A stretch of 64,000 bases of DNA. Origin: Corbicula japonica (Eukaryota; Mollusca; Bivalvia; Venerida; Cyrenidae). The notes under the pieces are model-generated. The model was not told where the DNA came from. It worked only from the letters and a program-made list of their open reading frames with translations, and did not search any database. Below are positions 21,801 to 33,337 of the stretch, one piece after another. The stretch's first letter is position 1. Every line of letters begins with the position of its first letter. Location of the stretch: positions 1,798,001-1,862,000 of the forward strand of contig JAZAYU010000062.1 in assembly GCA_038501625.1 (NCBI GenBank). The letters are read 5' to 3'. The position numbers and the translations under genes are program-made.

Positions 21801-23945
21801 ATAGGATATCAACCGAGTACGAGGTGTTTCTGTGTAGGAAATACCTGGTCACGAGTTTCTTGTGACGCCGAGAGCGCGAAGCGCTCGAGGTGTTTCATGA
21901 AGCTCGTGGCCAGGTATTTTCTACACAGAAACACCGATGTACGAGGTTGATATCCGACTTACACACCTTAGACACATGCAAGTACTACGATTTGAATGAA
22001 TGTTTGTCCCAAGCATCAGATTTGTTTGAAGAGTCGAGCAGCCGAAATTTTTTGTCACAAAATACATATATACAGGTTAGCGTCATTATTTACGTATCAT
22101 ACTTTTTGTTGGATTTAACACCCGCTTTCAACAGTATTTCAGTCATATTGATGCGGAAATTGAACAATTCACGCACTAATTCATTCGATCACTATTTCAT
22201 TCTGTTAAAATGTGCGGCGTTAAAAAATTTTAAACTGTATACTTAAAAACTACCCCAGAATATGCACGAACATGCTTTTTTCAAGCCGTTGACAAGGCCT
22301 ACAACTTATAACTACTTGGTATTCCATTTGTCTATTGAAAAAAATGCACACTTTTGTAAAATCATGTGCTCAGTTGCACAGCATTCCTAAAGGGCCGTCT
22401 GTTTTAAGGAAAGGTCTTCATTGTATGCAATAACATTGATTTGTGCACACCCCCGATATCCATTTCAAATTCAAAAAAAACCGTAAACACATTACAACAA
22501 ACATTTGTCAAATCAGTCATTAATTAGGTGAATTAAAATAAATAAAAAACAAAACTTACTCACTCTAACGTGAGTAAATTAATTATTTCCTTATCTCATA
22601 ATACGTAAAAAACACAAACAAAAACTAGGAATAGGTCGTTGTATTCAGCGGTAATATACATTAAAATTTTCAAATGTCTGTAAAGTCCAAGTTCAAGTTG
22701 CTCAAAAACTGTCCAAAGAGGTAGAAATCAGTGGGCGTGTAGTGTGCGAACCGTCCGAATGAAAAGCTGACATCCGTAGTTCTGGCTATTTAGCAGTCCA
22801 GAAGACGAACGGAAAACTTTCAACACATCTGGATAAAGCTTCGTCTAATAGTACCACTCGAACCTGAAACTAGTGAATGGCCTTAAAATATCCATATTTC
22901 TTACATGATAAATAAATATATTGTTTATGACTAAGAGAAAACAGCAAAACTCGAAACACCTGAAACAAAAATAAACACTTTATTTACACCCATTTTTCAA
23001 TTTATTCTCTGAAAGTTCTGTTAAACCTCGACAACCATCCAAAAATAATATTAACAACCTATAGGGCGGGTGGGCGGGTGCCGACATGTTTACCGCTGAA
23101 TAGAAACGCCTCGAATGGTGTACACAGATAAAACCAACACTTAAATAGCCTAATCGCACGAGATATACGCACCTTTTCCCTCCACACTGACAATTACCGT
23201 CAAGTTCGTATTATTCGAAACGGAAATAATTTCATTTATAACTGGCATACACCAGATGACATGTACAAAAATATTATTGGCGCTTAACAAACTTTTAGTA
23301 GTATATAAAGAAAAAAAGCCAAGTGTCAGATTTCTCCTCTGTCAAGCGATGAAAAAAAGCGAACACACAAGTGCTAAAAATTTAACAAGACAAAATGTGT
23401 TTTCCAACATCGATTTCACTTCAATATATACATGATATTTGAATAAGACTAAACGATATTTGAAAAGGAGCTTAAAATCTCGGCTTTTTCCATAAATTGG
23501 AATATTGTCATAAATGTGTATACATGTACATTATTCTACGATTTATACTTATTGAAACCTGACTACATGTATACATAATGACAATAAGGTACTAAAAGAA
23601 ATGCATGTTAAACGAACTTTTTTTGATCAATATATATGGTACTGTAAGTGTTATCTAAATTGGGTTATAAAAAGAAAATAACATAAAATGATGTGGTGTT
23701 TTAATTTTACTTCATTTGTTCTAGAGCTTAAAATGTAAAAAAATGTTGTGTGTCTTTTCTGTATTGTTTTAATACTTATAAATATACGCACGAGACTAGG
23801 TTGTTCCTTGCACGCGGACGGGTAATTCTTTTCGGAGAACAACCCGTCCACGTGCATGGAACAACCTGGTCACGTGAATTCTTTTATTATCGCAGGTTAT
23901 TCTCAAAATTATCAACCTACGGCAAACAAAAGAGCCGGTGTGTAA
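21801..23945. mobile_element. 2.1-kb insert with hairpin ends, identity unknown
   Basis: It splits a unit exactly between CTTGT and TTCGG, with GT on both sides. The left end is a ~150-bp inverted repeat (21803-21955; arms GGATATCAACC..CGAG around a short loop). The right end has a second, different hairpin (23793-23873; AGGTTGTTCCTTGCACG and complement). CTTACACACC (21957) and GGTGTGTAAG (23937) are inverted partners. The interior is AT-rich without a convincing reading frame. It is most likely a non-autonomous DNA transposon or a composite of two. Confidence 0.55.
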
Positions 23946-24223
23946 GTTTCGGTAATAGTTTTCTTTAAATAATCGAATGCCAGATATAAATAGTATCGTT
24001 AGTCTACCGGCCTTCGCGAATCCCAAACTGTTTTGTCGTAAACAGGTTTTCATTTTATCCCGTTATGTAGCACTTGAGGGAAAACTCAACATACTATCGA
24101 TTAATGTTATGCCCTATAATTTACTGGTAAGTTACGTCACCTTTTTTATATATAGGTACAGTGTCACCTTTACACAGATCTGTCTCCATCGTGAGGTATT
24201 TGTGAAAAAGGGAAAAATAATTG

Positions 24224-24315
24224 CGCCCAATGGGGGACTCGAACCCCCGACCCTCAGATGTCTGAGTGAATTCAGCCTTAAAAGTCTGATGCTCTACCGA
24301 CTGAGCTAACCGGGC
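24224..24315 (-). tRNA. tRNA-Lys(UUU), intron-containing
   Basis: Consensus copy. Confidence 0.93.
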
Positions 24316-24643
24316 ACGTATGGGCATTACTAATAAACCGATAAGTGCTTTTCGACCTTTTAGCTGCTGACGAATTACTGTCAGCCACAATCGATTCCCG
24401 TAAAAAGGAAAGTGATTACCGCCGACATTGGCATGATCAACCAATTTTCGATTGTTGATATTGTGCTTATCGAGCCTAAATGTAACCTCCTCATCAGAAT
24501 TTCTTGTTTAAACTGAGACATCTGATAAATGGCTGAATGATGATTTAACACAATTTTACACGTTAAAATGATTTTTATTCTCCTCGGTAAAATTCACCAT
24601 TTGAGAATTGTTTCACTCGTGTTTTCTACGCCAAAACACTGCA

Positions 24644-24716
24644 AGGCTCCAGAGGGGATCGAACCCTCGACCTCCTGTTTACTAGACAGGCGCTCTAGCC
24701 ACTGAGCTATGGAGCC
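24644..24716 (-). tRNA. tRNA-Thr(AGU)
   Basis: Consensus copy. Confidence 0.93.
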
Positions 24717-25083
24717 CTTTTTGCTGTCGTGAAAGATTATTTCAATTTTTCTACTTTTTCAAAAGCACGTTCGCAATCGATACAAAAACATAATAGTTTT
24801 CTTGTTTCGGTAATAGTTTTCTTTAAATAATCGAATGCCAGATATAAATAGTATCGTTAGTCTACCGGCCTTCGCGAATCCCAAACTGTTTTGTCGTAAA
24901 CAGGTTTTCATTTTATCCCGTTATGTAGCACTTGAGGGAAAACTCAACATACTGTCGATTAATGTTATGCCCTATAATTTACTGGTAAGTTACGTCACCT
25001 TTTTTATATATATATGTACAGTGTCACCTTTACACAGATCTGTCTCCATCGTGAGGCATTTGTGAAAAAGGGAAAAATAATTG

Positions 25084-25175
25084 CGCCCAATGGGGGACTC
25101 GAACCCCCGACCCTCAGATGTCTGAGTGAATTCAGCCTTAAAAGTCTGATGCTCTACCGACTGAGCTAACCGGGC
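25084..25175 (-). tRNA. tRNA-Lys(UUU), intron-containing
   Basis: Consensus copy; the downstream spacer has an extended TATATATATA run. Confidence 0.93.
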
Positions 25176-25504
25176 ACGTATGGGCATTACTAATAAACCG
25201 ATAAGTGCTTTTTGACCTTTTAGCTGCTGACGAATTACTGTCAGCCACAATCGATTTCCGTAAAATGGAAAGTGATTACCGCCGACATTGGCCATGATCA
25301 ACCAATTTTCGATTGTTGATATTGTGCTTATCGAGCCTAAATGTAACCTCCTCATCAGAATTTCTTGTTTAAACCGAGACATCTGATAAATGGCTGAATG
25401 ATGATTAAACACAATTTTACACGTTAAAATGATTTTTATTCTCCTCGGTAAAATTCACCATTTGAGAATTGTTTCACTCGTGTTTTCTACGCCAAAACAC
25501 TGCA

Positions 25505-25577
25505 AGGCTCCAGAGGGGATCGAACCCTCGACCTCCTGTTTACTAGACAGGCGCTCTAGCCACTGAGCTTTGGAGCC
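25505..25577 (-). tRNA. tRNA-Thr(AGU), mutated at position 8
   Basis: The near-invariant T8 is A (GGCTCCAAAGCTC) and the 5' flank is altered; function is doubtful. Confidence 0.78.
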
Positions 25578-25944
25578 ATTTTTGCTGTCGTGAAAGATTA
25601 TTTCAATTTTTCTACTTTTTCAAAAGCACGTTCGCAATCGATACAAATAACATAATAGTTTTCTTGTTTCGGTAATAGTTTTCTTTAAATAATCGAATGC
25701 CAGATATAAATAGTATCGTTAGTCTACCGGCCTTTGCGAATCCCAAACTGTTTTGTCGTAAACAGGTTTTCATTTTATCCCGTTATGTAGCACTTGGGGG
25801 AAAACTCAACAAACTATCGATTAATGTTATACCCTATAATTTACTGGTAAGTTACGTCACCTTTTTTATATATAGGTACAGTGTCACCTTTACACAGATC
25901 ATGTCTCCATCGTGAGGCATTTGTGAAAAAGGGAAAAATAATTG

Positions 25945-26036
25945 CGCCCAATGGGGAACTCGAACCCCCGACCCTTAGATGTCTGAGTGAATTCAGCCTG
26001 AAAATTCTGATGCTCTACCGACTGAGCTAACCGGGC
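25945..26036 (-). pseudogene. Decayed tRNA-Lys
   Basis: Base changes in the T stem (GGGTTCGAGTTCCCC), next to the anticodon (AATTTTCAG in place of ACTTTTAAG) and in the variable region. The anticodon is still TTT but the loop context is lost. Confidence 0.75.
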
Positions 26037-26119
26037 ACGTATGGGCATTACTAATAAACCGATAAGTGCTTTTTGACCTTTTAGCTGCTGACGAATTACT
26101 GTCAGCCACAATCGATTTC

Positions 26120-26330
26120 CGTAAAATGGAAAGTGATCATGGCCGACATGTCGGCCATGATCAACCAATTTTCCGATTGTTACGGATCGATTGTGGCTTA
26201 TCGAGCCTAAATGTAACCTCCTCAGCAGCTAAAAGGTCTTGTTTAAAAAGACATCTGATAAATCGGCTGAATGATGATTAGTAATGCCCATACGTGCAAA
26301 ATGATTTTTATTCTCTCAGTCGGTAGAGCA
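26120..26330. other. Mosaic junction of a head-to-head array inversion
   Basis: A perfect palindrome, TGATCATGGCCGACA and its complement, is centred near 26147. Beyond it, blocks of 7-30 bases alternate between the minus-oriented and plus-oriented unit. Examples are CGAGCCTAAATGTAACCTCC (minus form), GCAGCTAAAAGGTC (plus form), ACATCTGATAAAT (minus form), GTAATGCCCATACGTGC (plus form) and AAAATGATTTTTATTCTC (minus form). Confidence 0.8.
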
Positions 26331-26397
26331 TCAGACTTTTAAGTCTGAATTCACTCAGACATCTGAGGGTCGGGGGGTTCGAGTCCCCCATTGGGCG
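26315..26397 (+). pseudogene. 5'-truncated tRNA-Lys at the inversion point
   Basis: The first ~10 bases (GCCCGGTTAG) are replaced by junction sequence (TTATTCT). The rest follows the Lys gene, with an extra G in the T stem and an altered intron start (AAGTCTG). Confidence 0.8.
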
Positions 26398-26762
26398 CAA
26401 TTATTTTTCCCTTTTTCACAAATGCCTCACGATGGAGACAGATCTGTGTAAAGGTGACACTGTACCTATATATAAAAAAGGTGACGTTACTTACCAGTAA
26501 ATTATAGGGCATAACATTAATCGATAGTATGTTGAGTTTTCCCTCAAGTGCTACATAACGGGATAAAATGAAAACCTGTTTACGACAAAACAGTTTGGGA
26601 TTCGCGAAGGCCGGTAGACTAACGATACTATTTATATCTGGCATTCGATTATTTAAAGAAAACTATTACCGAAACAAGAAAACTATTATGTATTTGTATC
26701 GATTGCGAACGTGCTTTTGAAAAAGTAGAAAAATTGAAATAATCTTTCACGACAGCAAAAAG

Positions 26763-26835
26763 GGCTCCATATCTCAGTGGCTAGAGCGCCTGTCTAGTAA
26801 ACAGGAGGTCGAGGGTTCGATCCCCTCTGGAGCCT
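26763..26835 (+). tRNA. tRNA-Thr(AGU), mutated at G10
   Basis: G10 is T (CCATATCTC); otherwise consensus. The A box is impaired. Confidence 0.8.
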
Positions 26836-27164
26836 TGCAGTGTTTTGGCGTAGAAAACACGAGTGAAACAATTCTCAAATGCTGAATTTTACCGAGGAGA
26901 ATAAAAATCATTTTGACGTGTAAAATTGTGTTTAATCATCATTCAGCCATTTATCAGATGTCTCGGTTTAAACAAGAAATTCTGATGAGGAGGTTACATT
27001 TAGGCTCGATAAGCACAATATCAACAATCGAAAATTGGTTGATCATGGCCAATGTCGGCGGTAATCACTTTCCATTTTACGGAAATCGATTGTGGCTGAC
27101 AGTAATTCGTCAGCAGCTAAAAGGTCAAAAAGCACTTATCGGTTTATTAGTAATGCCCATACGT

Positions 27165-27256
27165 GCCCGGTTAGCTCAGTCGGTAGAGCATCAGACTTTT
27201 AAGGCTGAATTGACTCAGACATCTGAGGGTCGGGGGTTCGAGTCCCCCATTGGGCG
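27165..27256 (+). tRNA. tRNA-Lys(UUU), intron-containing
   Basis: Mature part as consensus; one intron base changed (GAATTGACTC). Only intact Lys gene on the plus strand. Confidence 0.92.
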
Positions 27257-27620
27257 CAATTATTTTTCCCTTTTTCACAAATGCCTCACGATGGAGACAG
27301 ATCTGTGTAAAGGTGACACTGTACCTATATATAAAAAAGGTGAGGTAACTTACCAGTAAATTATAGGGCATAACATTAATCGATAGTATGTTGAGTTTTC
27401 CCTCAAGTGCTACATAACGGGATAAAATGAAAACCTGTTTACGACAAAACAGTTTGGGATTCGCGAAGGCCGGTAGACTAACGATACTATTAATATCTGG
27501 CATTCGATTATTTAAAGAAAACTATTACCGAAACAAGAAAACTATTATGTATTTGTATCGATTGCGAACGTGCTTTTGAAAAAGTAGAAAGTTAAAATAA
27601 TCTTTCACGACAGCAAAAAG

Positions 27621-27693
27621 GGCTCCATAGCTCAGTGGCTAGAGCGCCTGTCTAGTAAACAGGAGGTCGAGGGTTCGATCCCCTCTGGAGCCT
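27621..27693 (+). tRNA. tRNA-Thr(AGU)
   Basis: Consensus copy on the plus strand. Confidence 0.93.
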
Positions 27694-28010
27694 TGCAGTG
27701 TTTTGGCGTAGAAAACACGAGTGAAACAATTCTCAAATGCTGAATTTTACCGAGGAGAATAAAAATCATTTTGACGTGTAAAATTGTGTTTAATCATCAT
27801 TCAGCCATTTATCAGATGTCTCGGTTTAAACAAGAAATTCTGATGAGGAGGTTACATTTAGGCTCGATAAGCACAATATCAACAATCGAAAATTGGTTGA
27901 TCATGGCCAATGTCGGCGGTAATCACTTTCCATTTTACGGAAATCGATTGTGGCTGACAGTAATTCGTCAGCAGCTAAAAGGTCAAAAAGCACTTATCGG
28001 TTTATTGGTA

Positions 28011-28432
28011 GGGCTATACTATACTATACTATACTATACTATACTATACTATACTATACTATACTATACTATACTATACTATACTATACTATACTATACT
28101 ATACTATACTATACTATACTATACTATACTATACCATACCACACCACACCACACCACACCACACCACACCACACCACACCACACCACACCACACCACACA
28201 CCACCACCCCCACCACCACCACACCACCAAACCCCCACACCACCACCACCCCCAACACCCCCACCACACCACCCCATCTCACACCACAACTACACCAACA
28301 ACAACACCAACACCACCAACAACACCAACACCAACAACAATACCAACAACAGCAACAACACCCACACCACCAACAACAGCAACCAGCATACCATACCTTA
28401 CTATACTACACCACACCCCACCACATCACTAT
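28011..28432. repeat. Compound microsatellite
   Basis: (ACTAT)n over about 120 bases, then (CCACA)n, then degenerate CCA/CAA-rich sequence, closing with a short ACTAT-like stretch. Long plus-strand open frames through it (Tyr/Thr, His/Thr and Pro/Gln-rich) are products of the repeat, not genes. Confidence 0.95.
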
Positions 28433-28858
28433 AGGTGGGCAGGGATAGTGGGTTGATGGGTGTGGGATCAGGGGTGTATGGACTGGGTTGTGTAAACCCT
28501 CTAAAAAAACTACAATAATAAAGTAACTGTAATTTATTGATTTCCTAACTTGGATTAAGAAACTTTTGTTCATGTGTGTGTGTTGGGTGTCATAAACTCC
28601 TGAATCACTCCCCAGTTTAAATGAAGCCCAGTTTTAAATGTGCTTAAATATGTCTGACTTCGAATAGTCGAGTGTGCAGTCGTTTCCGACTGGCTCTTGT
28701 TATGATAAATTCTTTTCATGTACAGGTTCTGGCACCAGACGGTTATTTTCATTATTTAGAACTAACTTGTGATTTTAGTTGCAGTTGTAACACTGTGCTA
28801 TCATTTAAAATTTGTATCGTTACAAACTTCGCTACCGGGGGCATATGTGTTTTCCGAA
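28433..28858. other. Unassigned spacer before the Crypton-like remnant
   Basis: No gene or repeat recognised. The TTTCCGAACACAG near 28850-28862 looks like a splice acceptor for the frame that follows. Confidence 0.4.
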
Positions 28859-29807
28859 CACAGCTTCTTGTTTCTATAATTATGGCCATTCAAAAACATT
28901 TGGAGGTCAATGGCCGCCGGGGTTTTTTCCTTAACGATCCACGCTTTACACAACTCAAGAACTGCCTTGATAACGTTATGCAAGCAGTTACCCAAAAAGG
29001 GTTTGGGTTAGTCAAACGTCAGGCATCTGTTATTACACAAGAGCAGGAAAACACCTTGTGGGAAAAGGGAATATTTGGAACTAGCAATCCCAAGACTCTC
29101 TTTCACACTCTATTTTGGACAGTAGGTGTAAATTTTGGTCTAAGAGGCGGTGACGAACACCGAAATTTGACACAAGATAACTTTAGGGTAGTTACGGATA
29201 CTGATGGTTTAGAATATCTTGAATATTGTGAAAGTATATCTAAAACGTACAAGGGGGTCTCAAACACAGGAGAATTGAGCCTCATAGAGCTCGAGCCTAT
29301 GCCATTCCTGGAAGTGACCGTTGCCCAGTCAAGTTGTATAGGACGTACATTTCTCGTCTTAACCCAAGTGCACAGTCCTCTACGTTTTACTTTCAGCCAT
29401 TAACAACGCCCGCTGGTAGTGTGTGGTTTTCACTTGCTCCAGTTGGTCACAATAAACTGAAAGATATTGTGAAAACAATGATGCAAATGGCCGGTTACCA
29501 TGGTTACTACACAAATCATTCACTTAGGGCCACTACGGCAACACGACTGTTTAAGGAACATATTCCCGAGCAAATGATAATGGAGCAAACTGGTCACCGT
29601 AGTAATGCTATTAATAACTACAAACGCTCAACTGATGAGCAAAAGCGTCTCGTTTCTGCGGTTCTGCAAGGGACCACTAAACCGCCATTTTCGAATTTCA
29701 AAGATGAACAAGTCAACCAGACTGCCACTGGTTTACCCCCATCACTTACTGATAAAAAGTCGCATAATTTCAATGTGACCAATTCCACAATACATTTCGA
29801 CCTATAA
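28859..29807 (+). pseudogene. Crypton-like tyrosine recombinase domain, frameshifted
   Basis: The first frame reads MAIQKHLEVNGRRGFFLNDP then GVNFGLRGGDEHRNL. The second frame reads PVKLYRTYISRLN, then TNHSLRATTATRLF (catalytic H-x-x-R), then TGHRSNAINNYKR (catalytic His/Arg and Tyr). This is the DUF3504 / Crypton-derived tyrosine recombinase fold found in metazoan ZMYM, KCTD1 and QRICH1 relatives. The two frames are linked across a one-base loss in a G run near 29251-29256, after which the second frame gives the expected family sequence. The N-terminal arm Arg (GLRGGDE) and the C-terminal residues are all kept. It is either a recently broken element or host gene, or a sequencing error in the homopolymer. 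Confidence 0.8.
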
Positions 29808-29958
29808 TAAATTAATTGCGAATATCTCATGATATTTGTGCATATATTCGGTTTAATACGTTTTACTTTTGGGGATAAATTTAGCATAAAGCTTTGAAAT
29901 ACACATTTAAATACGTATTTCGTTTGAGTTGAGTCTACCGGGTAATAACTTTATGAAC

Positions 29959-30553
29959 AAAGGAGTAGGTTCACGAAGGCCTAATATTGGCCTTAAAATA
30001 TGTAAAATTTTTAATTTTGTTACATATCTTAAATTTTAATGCCATTGAATACATAAATGGTTATACTTTTCATATCTCAAAATTTTATATTGATTACTCC
30101 TAAAGGAGTTTGACAAGGGGCCATCAAAATTGCTAAAAATGATGAAAAAGTGCAAAAATTCATATTTTTGTTCATTTTCAAAGCATATTTTAGAGGATTT
30201 CGATAAGAGCACACTTCTCGACCAAAATCAAATTTTGACCATGAATTCAGCTCACATTTATACAAAGAACATTCTTAAAATTAGTTTGGTCGAAGTCTGT
30301 GCCCAATATGAAAATCACCAAAATATGATGAAAATTTAACAAAAAATTGCATTTTGGCAAAGATTTTCAAATTTCAGACACATTTAACATACATAATTTT
30401 TTATTTTGGTTTATGGGTTCGTCTTCACTGTTTATCTTTTCAAGAAAACAACAATTACTGATTATAAAAAGCACACTTTCAGTGATGTAAATGCAATTTG
30501 AAAATTTGAGATAATTTTAGGCCAATTTTGGGCATTCGTGAATCTACCCCTTT
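29959..30553. mobile_element. Candidate MITE with imperfect 35-bp inverted ends
   Basis: Left AAAGGAGTAGGTTCACGAAG..TTGGCCT pairs with right AGGCCAATTTTGGGCATTCG..TACCCCTTT. Interior AT-rich; a 69-codon frame inside has no recognisable content. No clear target duplication. Confidence 0.5.
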
Positions 30554-31090
30554 AAACGCAGGTTTTTAGAATGGAATTTCACTATGCAAAACGTTCCAAT
30601 ACAAAATATCTTTACTTTGTCGTAGGTGTTTACGAAATGCATTGAAACAAATACGCGCCAAAAACAACTTGCATAACTATTTTATAGATGTGTATTGTAT
30701 TCAATACAAAGAAAGTTTACATAATTATGTGTATGTTTATATATTACAGGGAACATACTGCCTGTGCACGTGACCAGGTCTTTCCTGATAGACCCGGTCG
30801 ATCTATAGACCTATGACGAATTACTGTCAGCCACAATCGATTCTCGTAAAATGGAAAGTGATTACCGCCGACATTGGCCATGATCAACCAATTTTCGATT
30901 GTTGATATTGTGCTTATCGAGCCTAAATGTAACCTCCTCATCAGAATTTCTTGTTTAAACCGCGACATCTGATAAATGGCTGAATGATGATTAAACACAA
31001 TTTTACACGTCAAAATGATTTTTATTCTCCTCGGTAAAATTCAGCATTTGAGAATTGTTTCACTCGTGTTTTCTACGCCAAAACACTGCA

Positions 31091-31163
31091 AGGCTCCAGA
31101 GGGGATCGAACCCTCGACCTCCTGTTTACTAGACAGGCGCTCTAGCCACTGAGCTATGGAGCC
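31091..31163 (-). tRNA. tRNA-Thr(AGU)
   Basis: Consensus copy. Confidence 0.93.
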
Positions 31164-31528
31164 CTTTTTGCTGTCGTGAAAGATTATTTCAATTTTTCTA
31201 CTTTTTCAAAAGCACGTTCGCAATCGATACAAATACATAATAGTTTTCTTGTTTCGGTAATAGTTTTCTTTAAATAATCGAATGCCAGATATAAATAATA
31301 TCGTTAGTCTACCGGCCTTCGCGAATCCCAAAGTGTTTTGTCGTAAACAGGTTTTCATTTTATCCCGTTATGTAGCACTTGAGGGAAAACTCAACATACT
31401 ATCGATTAATGTTATGCCCTATAATTTACTGGTAAGTTACGTCACCTTTTTTATATATAGGTACAGTGTCACCTTTACACAGATCTGTCTCCATCGTGAG
31501 GCATTTGTGAAAAAGGGAAAAATAATTG

Positions 31529-31620
31529 CGCCCAATGGGGGACTCGAACCCCCGACCCTCAGATGTCTGAGTGAATTCAGCCTTAAAAGTCTGATGCTCT
31601 ACCGACTGAGCTAACCGGGC
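31529..31620 (-). tRNA. tRNA-Lys(UUU), intron-containing
   Basis: Consensus copy. Confidence 0.94.
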
Positions 31621-31949
31621 ACGTATGGGCATTACTAATAAACCGATAAGTGCTTTTTGACCTTTTAGCTGCTGACGAATTACTGTCAGCCACAATCGAT
31701 TCCCGTAAAATGGAAAGTGATTACCGCCGACATTGGCCATGATCAACCAATTTTCGATTGTTGATATTGTGCTTATCGAGCCTAAATGTAACCTCCTCAT
31801 CAGAATTTCTTGTTTAAACCGAGACATCTGATAAATGGCTGAATGATGATTAAACACAATTTTACACGTTAAAATGATTTTTATTCTCCTCGGTAAAATT
31901 CACCATTTGAGAATTGTTTCACTCGTGTTTTCTACGCCAAAACACTGCA

Positions 31950-32022
31950 AGGCTCCAGAGGGGATCGAACCCTCGACCTCCTGTTTACTAGACAGGCGCT
32001 CTAGCCACTGAGCTATGGAGCC
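31950..32022 (-). tRNA. tRNA-Thr(AGU)
   Basis: Consensus copy. Confidence 0.94.
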
Positions 32023-32386
32023 CTTTTTGCTGTCGTGAAAGATTATTTCAATTTTTCTACTTTTTCAAAAGCACGTTCGCAATCGATACAAATACATAAT
32101 AGTTTTCTTGTTTCGGTAATAGTTTTCTTTAAATAATCGAATGCCAGATATAAATAGTATAGTTAGTCTACCGGCCTTCGCGAATCCAAACTGTTTTGTC
32201 GTAAACAGGTTTTCATTTTATCCCGTTATGTAGCACTTGAGGGAAAACTCAACATACTATCGATTAATGTTATGCCCTATAATTTACTGGTAAGTTACGT
32301 CACCTTTTTTATATATAGGTACAGTGTCACCTTTACACAGATCTGTCTCCATCGTGAGGCATTTGTGAAAAAGGGAAAAATAATTG

Positions 32387-32478
32387 CGCCCAATGGGGGA
32401 CTCGAACCCCCGACCCTCAGATGTCTGAGTGAATTCAGCCTTAAAAGTCTGATGCTCTACCGACTGAGCTAACCGGGC
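32387..32478 (-). tRNA. tRNA-Lys(UUU), intron-containing
   Basis: Consensus copy; this unit is 858 bp because one C is lost in the spacer near 32187. Confidence 0.94.
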
Positions 32479-32807
32479 ACGTATGGGCATTACTAATAAA
32501 CCGATAAGTGCTTTTTGACCTTTTAGCTGCTGACGAATTACTGTCAGCCACAATCGATTCCCGTAAAATGGAAAGTGATTACCGCCGACATTGGCCATGA
32601 TCAACCAATTTTCGATTGTTGATATTGTGCTTATCGAGCCTAAATGTAACCTCCTCATCAGAATTTCTTGTTTAAACCGAGACATCTGATAAATGGCTGA
32701 ATGATGATTAAACACAATTTTACACGTCAAAATGATTTTTATTCTCCTCGGTAAAATTCACCATTTGAGAATTGTTTCACTCGTGTTTTCTACGCCAAAA
32801 CACTGCA

Positions 32808-32880
32808 AGGCTCCAGAGGGGATCGAACCCTCGACCTCCTGTTTACTAGACAGGCGCTCTAGCCACTGAGCTATGGAGCC
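32808..32880 (-). tRNA. tRNA-Thr(AGU)
   Basis: Consensus copy. Confidence 0.94.
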
Positions 32881-33245
32881 CTTTTTGCTGTCGTGAAAGA
32901 TTATTTCAATTTTTCTACTTTTTCAAAAGCACGTTCGCAATCGATACAAATACATAATAGTTTTCTTGTTTCGGTAATAGTTTTCTTTAAATAATCGAAT
33001 GCCAGATATAAATAGTATCGTTAGTCTACCGGCCTTCGCGAATCCCAAACTGTTTTGTCGTAAACAGGTTTTCATTTTATCCCGTTATGTAGCACTTGAG
33101 GGAAAACTCAACATACTATCGATTAATGTTATGCCCTATAATTTACTGGTAAGTTACGTCACCTTTTTTATATATAGGTACAGTGTCACCTTTACACAGA
33201 TCTGTCTCCATCGTGAGGCATTTGTGAAAAAGGGAAAAATAATTG

Positions 33246-33337
33246 CGCCCAATGGGGGACTCGAACCCCCGACCCTCAGATGTCTGAGTGAATTCAGCCT
33301 TAAAAGTCTGATGCTCTACCGACTGAGCTAACCGGGC
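33246..33337 (-). tRNA. tRNA-Lys(UUU), intron-containing
   Basis: Consensus copy. Confidence 0.94.

Larger units (their letters stand above)
23946..26150 (-). repeat. tRNA array, segment 4 (2.6 units)
   Basis: Three tRNA-Lys (the last decayed) and two tRNA-Thr. Divergence increases toward the inversion point near 26150. Confidence 0.95.
26331..28010 (+). repeat. tRNA array, segment 5, inverted (about 2 units)
   Basis: Same unit as elsewhere but on the plus strand. Two tRNA-Thr and one intact tRNA-Lys. It ends just short of the next tRNA-Lys, where an ACTAT microsatellite begins. Confidence 0.95.

Noticed and set aside
21588..21812. 74-codon frame with GSITQWLERLSSKQEVEGSIPSGA
   Set aside because: False translation through the tRNA-Thr gene.
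27771..28456. 225- and 168-codon frames rich in Tyr/Thr/His/Pro
   Set aside because: Translation of the ACTAT/CCACA microsatellite; no stop arises from the repeat in some frames.
30130..30339. 69-codon frame MLKMMKKCKNSYF
   Set aside because: AT-rich interior of a MITE candidate; no family features.
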